From Enterobacteriaceae bacterium UBA5654 (GTDB taxonomy: Bacteria; Pseudomonadota; Gammaproteobacteria; Enterobacterales; Enterobacteriaceae): DNA of 64,000 bases. The position numbers and the translations under genes are program-made. Positions within the stretch are counted from its first letter, which is position 1; each line of letters begins with the position of its first letter. Under the pieces are notes generated by a model. That model was not told where the DNA came from. It saw only the letters and a program-made list of their open reading frames with translations, and searched no databases. Positions 58,783-64,000 of this stretch are shown one piece after another. The stretch covers positions 150,314 to 214,313 of the forward strand of contig DIJC01000001.1 of the NCBI GenBank assembly GCA_002421005.1, in the 5' to 3' direction.

Positions 58783-60765
58783 TTAACGAAACGGCGTCGG
58801 GGTACGCGATGGATGGCTGCCCGAGGTTGACGGCGTTTCATCCTGGAATGATTTTTCATCCAGCACCGGCAGATTTTCACCTTTCACCAGCCCTTTGGCT
58901 TGCTGATCGATACGCTGTTTTTGATCATCGCGGTAGCGGGTATATTTTTCTTTTGATAATGAGCGATACACATCATCATCACGAATGATGGTTGGACGGA
59001 TAAACACCATCAGATTGCGCTTCGCTTTTTCAGTGGAGGTGTAACGGAAAAGCTGGCCGAGCAGCGGAATATCTCCGAGCAAAGGGACTTTTGACACCTG
59101 CTCTTTGGAGGAGTCATCCAGCAGGCCACCGAGCACGACCGTTTCACCGGTTTTCACCAGCACCGCATTCTGGATGGTTCGCGTATTAAAGGTTGGGCCA
59201 AGAGTGGAGTTAGACGAAGAGTCTACGCTTGAGACTTCCTGCTCGATTTCCAGCAGTACTGAGTCACCTTCGTTAATTTGTGGCGTGACCTTCAGCTTGG
59301 TACCGACAGTTTTGCGCTCAACGGTATTGAAAACGTTATCGCCAGAGGTGGTTTGCGATCCGGAAAGAACGGGGACATCCTGACCGACGTTAAAGGACGC
59401 CAGTTTGTTATCAAGAGTGACAATGCTGGGGGTGGCAAGAATATCGTTTTTGTTGTTATTAGCCAGCGCAGTGAGTAGCACCGACCAGTCGCCGTTGAAA
59501 AAGCCTGCCGCCATACCGTTATAGTTGCTGAACGCATCCCACGCCGGGTTATCGCCGGTCATCCCACCATTTTTTTTGTAATTATCAACGCCCTGTGCGG
59601 CGTTAAATATCGGTAGCCCCGTGCCGGTGAACTGCTGTGCGCCGACGTTTTTATTTGCCCACTGCACGCCAAGATTTAGTCCGTTACCATCCTGCACTTC
59701 AACGATAATCGCTTCGACCAGCACCTGCGCGCGGCGTATATCCAGACGGGCAATAACGGACTCCATTTTCTCCTGCACCGTCTGATCGCCGGTGATGACC
59801 AGCGAGTTAGTTTGTTCATCTGCGGTAATGGAAATATCGTTAGCACTTGAAGTCGACGAGCGGTTGCTGGCCTTATCCTTGTCATCTTTTAATTTTTCCG
59901 AGACGCCGTTAAGCACCTCAACGAGGTTTACGGCTTTGGCGTACTTCAGATAGTACACGCGGGTATTGCCGCCTTCGCGATCTTTGATATCCAGCGTTTT
60001 CAGAAGCGTGACAATCCGCTGGCGTGCCTTCTCCGGGCCGCTGATGATAAGCGCATTCGTGCGTTTATCGGCAACAATTTTGGCAGACAACAGGGCGGGC
60101 ATCTGGCTTTTGCCCCGGCTTTCATTGATTAGCTGATTTAATATTTCGCTCAGGTCTTCAGCCGAGGCATATTTCAATTGCACAATCTGCTGATTTTCCG
60201 TGCCAATGACGTCGACGCGTTTAATCACCTCAATCAGTTTATTAACGGTGGTCGCCCTGCCCGTCAGGATCACCACGTTTGAGGGATCGTAATGCACCAC
60301 GTTGCCCACGTTACCGCCGTCCAGCATTTGCCTTAACAGCGGGGCAAGGTCGCGAGCGGGGACATTTTCAAGGGCAATGATGCGCGTCACCACTTCATCG
60401 CCGCTGCCTGGGCGAATGTGATCGGCAATGATTCCGGGAGCGGTTTTTACGCTCGCTGAGCGCACCACTTTAAGCATCCCGTTATCCTGGGTGATGACGG
60501 AATAGCCGTAAAGGTCGAGAATACTTAAAAAGAACTGATAATATTCATCCTTGTTAAAGGAATCGTAGCTTCTTACTGATATTGTCCCCTGCACGCTGGG
60601 ATCAATAAGGATAGTTTTGCCAAGCTGCTGACTCATAATTTCAACAAATTCCCGGATGTCGGCATTGTTAAAATTAGCGGCATACTGCGAGTTTTCTGCC
60701 TGCGCGGCGGACGGCAACAGCAGCGCCAGTAGCAGCAAACCTGCTTTTTTATTGAATCCTTTCAT
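58783..60765 (-). CDS. gspD: Type II secretion outer-membrane secretin GspD
   Basis: 660 residues from the ATG at 60765 (MKGFNKKAGLLLLALLLPSA, signal peptide to residue 23). The periplasmic N0-N3 domains include FVEIMSQQLGKTILIDPSVQ and VRRVD-like repeats. The secretin core has VPVLSGSQTTSGDNVFNTVE and VPLLGDIPLLGQLF. The multimer is the outer-membrane gate. An in-frame ATG at 60777 overlaps gspC further; 60765 matches the E. coli start. The pilotin gene is not in this window. Confidence 0.96.
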   Translation of the reverse strand: MKGFNKKAGLLLLALLLPSAAQAENSQYAANFNNADIREFVEIMSQQLGKTILIDPSVQGTISVRSYDSFNKDEYYQFFLSILDLYGYSVITQDNGMLKVVRSASVKTAPGIIADHIRPGSGDEVVTRIIALENVPARDLAPLLRQMLDGGNVGNVVHYDPSNVVILTGRATTVNKLIEVIKRVDVIGTENQQIVQLKYASAEDLSEILNQLINESRGKSQMPALLSAKIVADKRTNALIISGPEKARQRIVTLLKTLDIKDREGGNTRVYYLKYAKAVNLVEVLNGVSEKLKDDKDKASNRSSTSSANDISITADEQTNSLVITGDQTVQEKMESVIARLDIRRAQVLVEAIIVEVQDGNGLNLGVQWANKNVGAQQFTGTGLPIFNAAQGVDNYKKNGGMTGDNPAWDAFSNYNGMAAGFFNGDWSVLLTALANNNKNDILATPSIVTLDNKLASFNVGQDVPVLSGSQTTSGDNVFNTVERKTVGTKLKVTPQINEGDSVLLEIEQEVSSVDSSSNSTLGPTFNTRTIQNAVLVKTGETVVLGGLLDDSSKEQVSKVPLLGDIPLLGQLFRYTSTEKAKRNLMVFIRPTIIRDDDVYRSLSKEKYTRYRDDQKQRIDQQAKGLVKGENLPVLDEKSFQDETPSTSGSHPSRTPTPFR

Positions 60766-61561
60766 TATTCTTTTCATTTTTTCCCATAATATCTTTCACC
60801 GAAACATTAATCAGTCGCGGAACGCCATTGCGACGCACCGTAAACTGAACGCTTTGCAGGGTGAGTAATGAGCTTAGCGCTTCGGCTATCTCGTCCGGAC
60901 CGGTCAACGAAATGTTATTCAGCCTGATAGCCACATCGCCGGGCTGAAGCAGCGTATTCCGAAAGCCTGCGTAGCCCGTTTTAGGCTGGAGGCGTAAACC
61001 GTGGATCTTTTCACCTTCGCGAATGGGCGTGGCAATGAGTGCATCCGCGAGGACCGCACTGGTATCAGAAGAAAAAGGATTTTCATTGCCGGACGCCTTA
61101 CCTGGCGTCAGCATCACCTTTTCCATCCTGCCATGATTTTCGAAAATGACGCTGGTACGGTTAATCTTCCTGATGATGATCGCCGGGTTGGACCCCAGCG
61201 CTTCATTAATCTGATACCTCTTTTGATTCTTTCCCTCGCTGACCAGAACATAGGTATCTTCCGCTCGTGAAGTCACAATAATGCCATTGATAATAACATT
61301 TAGCGTATTGGCAGTTGTATCGTCGGTATGGCTTTCATTTACGGCGCTGAGCTTTACATTACGCCAGATGTTTTGCAGCGTGATACTTTGCTGGGCGACA
61401 GTGCCCGGTTGCAATATGATCGTATCATTCTTATTTTTTATCGAAACTGCCTTTATTATATTTGCCGTAAATATAATTATGCACATAAATATCATTGCAC
61501 AATACAGTGAGCTTAATCCAAAGCGGCTTATGATTTTTTTAGCTAATTTTTGTGTCAGCAC
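60749..61561 (-). CDS. gspC: Type II secretion protein GspC
   Basis: 270 residues. A short cytoplasmic end, one transmembrane helix (YCAMIFMCIIIFTANIIKAV, about 20-39), a homology-region domain (NVIINGIIVTSRAEDTYVLV) and a C-terminal PDZ-like domain (LLQPGDVAIRLNNISLTGPD). It links the inner platform to the GspD secretin and helps select substrate. It is the first gene of gspC-O. Its 5' half is AT-rich compared with the neighbours. Confidence 0.93.
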   Translation of the reverse strand: MLTQKLAKKIISRFGLSSLYCAMIFMCIIIFTANIIKAVSIKNKNDTIILQPGTVAQQSITLQNIWRNVKLSAVNESHTDDTTANTLNVIINGIIVTSRAEDTYVLVSEGKNQKRYQINEALGSNPAIIIRKINRTSVIFENHGRMEKVMLTPGKASGNENPFSSDTSAVLADALIATPIREGEKIHGLRLQPKTGYAGFRNTLLQPGDVAIRLNNISLTGPDEIAEALSSLLTLQSVQFTVRRNGVPRLINVSVKDIMGKNEKNNERIQ

Positions 61562-61704
61562 GATATTCTTGTGGTGAATTATTTAGATGAATTGCATCTT
61601 GTGAAAGCGGCGAATAATATTAGCCACTTTCATCGGGCAGGCAAGAACTTTTTAGGCATTCATGTAGCATATATGAAAGGGGCATTCATTGTATCAGGGA
61701 ACGA
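61562..61704. promoter_or_regulatory. Divergent gspC-gspA promoter region
   Basis: A 143-base AT-rich gap separates the minus-strand gspC-O operon from plus-strand gspAB, so it must hold both promoters. No clear sigma-70 pair or operator palindrome was found. In E. coli both units are silenced by H-NS, which suits the base composition here. Confidence 0.5.
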
Positions 61705-63192
61705 ATGGGTTATTTTATGGAAATACATGATCCGGCGATGATGGTTTCTGCCAGCTTGCAGGCCGTTGTAGATTATTTAGCCTCGTATAATACACACAGG
61801 TCAATTATTTGCATGAGTGGCGGCCATGGTAGCGGTAAAACGTGTCTGGCGCAGAGGCTTCATCAGCGGGCTCCGGGGCGGGTAGTGACGCTGGGATGGT
61901 CAGACAAAAACCGCTATCGCGCGCAATGGATCATTCTGGCTGACAATGCTCAACAGAATAATTGTCGCTATAACAGTTATCCTCGCAATCAGTTCTGTCC
62001 GGCATTCGTTAAAGATCTCAATCCTGCTCCAGAGCAGCCGCTGACGTTGATCGTTGAGAATGCCCATTGGTGTGGATGCGAGATCGTAAAAGATATCGAG
62101 CTATTACAGCAATACCTTAATGGTGTCCGGTTGATTCTGCTGGGGAGCCGAGACCGTAAGCTACGTAAGGAATTACGGCATTTACCCACCGAATTCATCA
62201 CTCTGGCAGAGCCCACATGGCAGGAGGCCAGAGACTATCTTATCCGGCAAAGTAACATCAGCTCTTCGGAGACGGTTTTTACAAAGCCATTTGTGCAGCG
62301 GCTACTGCGCCTGAGCCGTGGGGATGTCGGCCAGTTGAATTATGCCGCCGCAGCGACAGCGTTATTATTGCAGGCTGAACAAACACCCACCCTGAATCGC
62401 GAGCAGCAGAGGGTGATTTATCGTTCACTGGGCGACAAACGCGGGTATCGGTATTGTCTGGGCAGCTTATTTTGTGCCGCGCTCGCGGCGGTTGCGATTG
62501 GTTGGGGTCTTCCCTCCTTTTTATCGACCTCCTTGCCACCACTTCCGCCATTATTACAGCCGGCACCACCGACAGAAAAATCGAGTGCGACAACGGATAT
62601 CACGCGCGTCGTTGCCTCCGATCGGGACGCGCTCAGCCTTCTTTTTGCGACCTGGGGGTATGATGTGCCGCCAGATGAAGCCTGGTGCGATCGGGCGCAG
62701 CAAGCGGAATTGCTCTGCAGGACAGGTAAATCTTCGCTACAAGCGCTGGCGGCGCAAGGCGTTCCATGGATTGCTTCCTTATACACAGGTCAGAAGACGA
62801 TCCCGGCAGTCGTGGTTCACGTCAGCGCTGATTCACTGGATGTGCTTATTGGCCAACAGACCTGGACATTAAAACGCGAATGGTTCGAGGCGGCATGGCG
62901 CGGAGATTATCTTTTACTGTGGAAGCCTTCACCGTTGGGGGAGACGAGCATTACGCGTGACAGCGACGAAGAAGATATTCTGTGGCTGGAAACCACATTG
63001 AATCGCGTTCTGAACCTGACCTCTTCACCAACCGGGGAGTGGTCTCCGGTGCTTACCGAGAAAGTGATGCTTTTTCAGAAACAGAATCAGCTCGCGAAAG
63101 ATGGGCTTGTCGGCTCGTCGACCCTGATCCGCTTATGGCAGGCGGCAGGTGAGGGCGCACGGCTTTTTAATGATGATGACACGCGGTCATAA
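61705..63192 (+). CDS. gspA: GspA, AAA ATPase assisting secretin assembly
   Basis: 495 residues. The cytoplasmic AAA domain has Walker A GGHGSGKT at 39-46 and a LTLIVENAH Walker-B-like strand. One transmembrane helix lies near 255-272. The periplasmic part ends in a peptidoglycan-binding domain (EKVMLFQKQNQLAKDGLVGS). With GspB it opens peptidoglycan for GspD insertion. Starts at 61705, 61717 and 61738 are possible; the first has AGGGA close by. It overlaps an upstream, non-chosen frame of gspB. Confidence 0.9.
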   Translation: MGYFMEIHDPAMMVSASLQAVVDYLASYNTHRSIICMSGGHGSGKTCLAQRLHQRAPGRVVTLGWSDKNRYRAQWIILADNAQQNNCRYNSYPRNQFCPAFVKDLNPAPEQPLTLIVENAHWCGCEIVKDIELLQQYLNGVRLILLGSRDRKLRKELRHLPTEFITLAEPTWQEARDYLIRQSNISSSETVFTKPFVQRLLRLSRGDVGQLNYAAAATALLLQAEQTPTLNREQQRVIYRSLGDKRGYRYCLGSLFCAALAAVAIGWGLPSFLSTSLPPLPPLLQPAPPTEKSSATTDITRVVASDRDALSLLFATWGYDVPPDEAWCDRAQQAELLCRTGKSSLQALAAQGVPWIASLYTGQKTIPAVVVHVSADSLDVLIGQQTWTLKREWFEAAWRGDYLLLWKPSPLGETSITRDSDEEDILWLETTLNRVLNLTSSPTGEWSPVLTEKVMLFQKQNQLAKDGLVGSSTLIRLWQAAGEGARLFNDDDTRS

Positions 63193-63205
63193 GGATATCT
63201 TCGCT

Positions 63206-63604
63206 ATGTTCAATTTCTTTTATGCGGCGTTGCAGCAGCAGAGATCGGGAAATGCTGTAAAAGTTGCGCGGTATCGGCCGGGTAAGAAAACGGTCTGCGT
63301 GCGCTTCGCGCTGGGCATACTTTGCGGTACAGCGCTGCTACTGGCAGGGCACTATGGCCATCTGCTTTATTCTGTATGGTTTGCAGAAAGTCCGCCCGTG
63401 GTGGAGCGGCCTTACAAACCCTCAACACAACGTTATTTTTACAAAAAACAGCCGTTGCCCGAGGCAGTTGAAGCAATCGAATCAGAGACAGCGTTGCCAG
63501 ACGATACACAACCAGACGAGGTGGATATAGAGCCGTCTGAGCCAGACAATCGTACTGATTTACGTGAACGAGTTGAGCAGGCCATAAAAGAACTTCAGCC
63601 TTAG
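63206..63604 (+). CDS. gspB: GspB, secretin assembly partner of GspA
   Basis: 132 residues from ATG 63206, which has AAGGA nine bases upstream; earlier in-frame ATGs lie inside gspA. A basic cytoplasmic end, one membrane helix (FALGILCGTALLLAGHYG), then a Pro/Glu/Asp-rich periplasmic tail (PDDTQPDEVDIEPSEPDN) ending IKELQP. GspAB form an inner-membrane complex required in some bacteria for secretin placement. It is short compared with ExeB-type proteins. Confidence 0.85.
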   Translation: MFNFFYAALQQQRSGNAVKVARYRPGKKTVCVRFALGILCGTALLLAGHYGHLLYSVWFAESPPVVERPYKPSTQRYFYKKQPLPEAVEAIESETALPDDTQPDEVDIEPSEPDNRTDLRERVEQAIKELQP

Positions 63605-63636
63605 GTGAACGGATGCTCACTTTCGCGACGATTTAC

Positions 63637-63664
63637 TTGCGCCATCGCCTTATCTGTGTATAAT
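63637..63664 (+). promoter_or_regulatory. S10 operon promoter
   Basis: TTGCGC (63637-63642) and TATAAT (63659-63664) are separated by 16 bases, with GCGCGGGC following. The sequence is as in the E. coli S10 promoter. It gives a leader of about 170 bases before rpsJ. Confidence 0.9.
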
Positions 63665-63670
63665 GCGCGG

Positions 63671-63839
63671 GCTTGTCGTAATTGACGGCTGGTTCGATAT
63701 GAACCCCGGCAACGCAGTTTGTTGTCAACAATGCTCCCAATTGGGGAGCTACGTAAGAACGATTACACTCCCCCATCAATCGTAATGGGTGTGAGGAGTA
63801 ATTATTTTCGTCTATAAAATAACTGGAGCTTCTGGTCTC
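63671..63839 (+). promoter_or_regulatory. S10 operon leader with L4-responsive attenuator
   Basis: The leader contains a strong hairpin GCTCCC-AATTG-GGGAGC (63733-63749). A second helix pairs CCCAT (63772-63776) with ATGGG (63785-63789) and is followed by a U-rich ATTATTTTCG. This is the arrangement of the E. coli leader in which ribosomal protein L4 promotes NusA-dependent pausing/termination and blocks translation. Confidence 0.8.
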
Positions 63840-64000
63840 ATGCAGAACCAAAGAATCCGTATCCGTCTTAAAGCGTTTGATCATCGTCTGATCGATCAAT
63901 CAACCGCGGAAATCGTCGAGACTGCCAAGCGCACTGGTGCGCAGGTCCGTGGTCCGATCCCGCTGCCGACCCGCAAAGAGCGCTTTACCGTTCTGATCTC
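63840..64000 (+). CDS. rpsJ: 30S ribosomal protein S10 (partial, 5' end)
   Basis: The first 53 codons run off the right edge. The sequence [20 protein letters not shown] and [10 protein letters not shown] is S10, which also acts as NusE in antitermination. It is the first gene of the S10 ribosomal operon, preceded by the L4-regulated leader and a GGAG site. Confidence 0.98.

Overview
The window is a chromosomal segment from a member of the Enterobacteriaceae. Gene content and order follow the Escherichia coli rpsJ-gsp-bfr-tufA-rpsL-fkpA-kefB-crp-argD-ppiA-nirB-cysG-yhf neighbourhood almost gene for gene, and the str and S10 ribosomal operons anchor the right half. Extra blocks (malonate decarboxylase and NrtR/NadV) and a shorter chitinase rule out E. 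coli K-12. An Enterobacter/Lelliottia/Klebsiella-type organism is plausible, but I cannot name the species from sequence alone.

Left arm (1-14 kb): the end of the poorly understood yhfX-W-php-U-T-S operon, then the lipoprotein gene yhfL. Next come the anaerobic nitrite reduction genes on the minus strand (nirB-nirD-nirC-cysG, with siroheme made by CysG). A tandem array of 74-bp palindromic repeats sits between nirD and nirC. tsgA, ppiA and a yhfG-fic pair follow. A RelE-like toxin/XRE antitoxin module with a perfect palindromic operator lies between fic and pabA.

Centre (15-22.5 kb): pabA, argD (tandem ARG boxes), yhfK, crp, yhfA, prkB, yheU and yheT. Between yheT and yheS, neighbours in E. 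coli, lies an accessory block of about 11.5 kb. Its first part is a divergent regulator (Nudix-fold NrtR type with a decayed catalytic box) facing a PRPP synthetase/nicotinamide phosphoribosyltransferase operon, a two-step nicotinamide-to-NMN salvage route. Its second part is a complete malonate decarboxylase operon, mdcABCDEFGH, with convergent mdcR.

Right arm (34-64 kb): yheS, kefGB, yheV, slyD, slyX, fkpA, yheO, the tRNA-thiolation relay tusDCB, the str operon (rpsL, rpsG, fusA, tufA), a secreted GH18 chitinase with three copies of a Trp-rich N-terminal module, bfd-bfr, and a complete type II secretion locus. That locus is gspC-M plus gspO on the minus strand and gspA-gspB divergent. The window ends in the S10 leader and the start of rpsJ. 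The chitinase is the likely export substrate of this secretion system. No rRNA, tRNA, insertion sequence, prophage or CRISPR array was seen.
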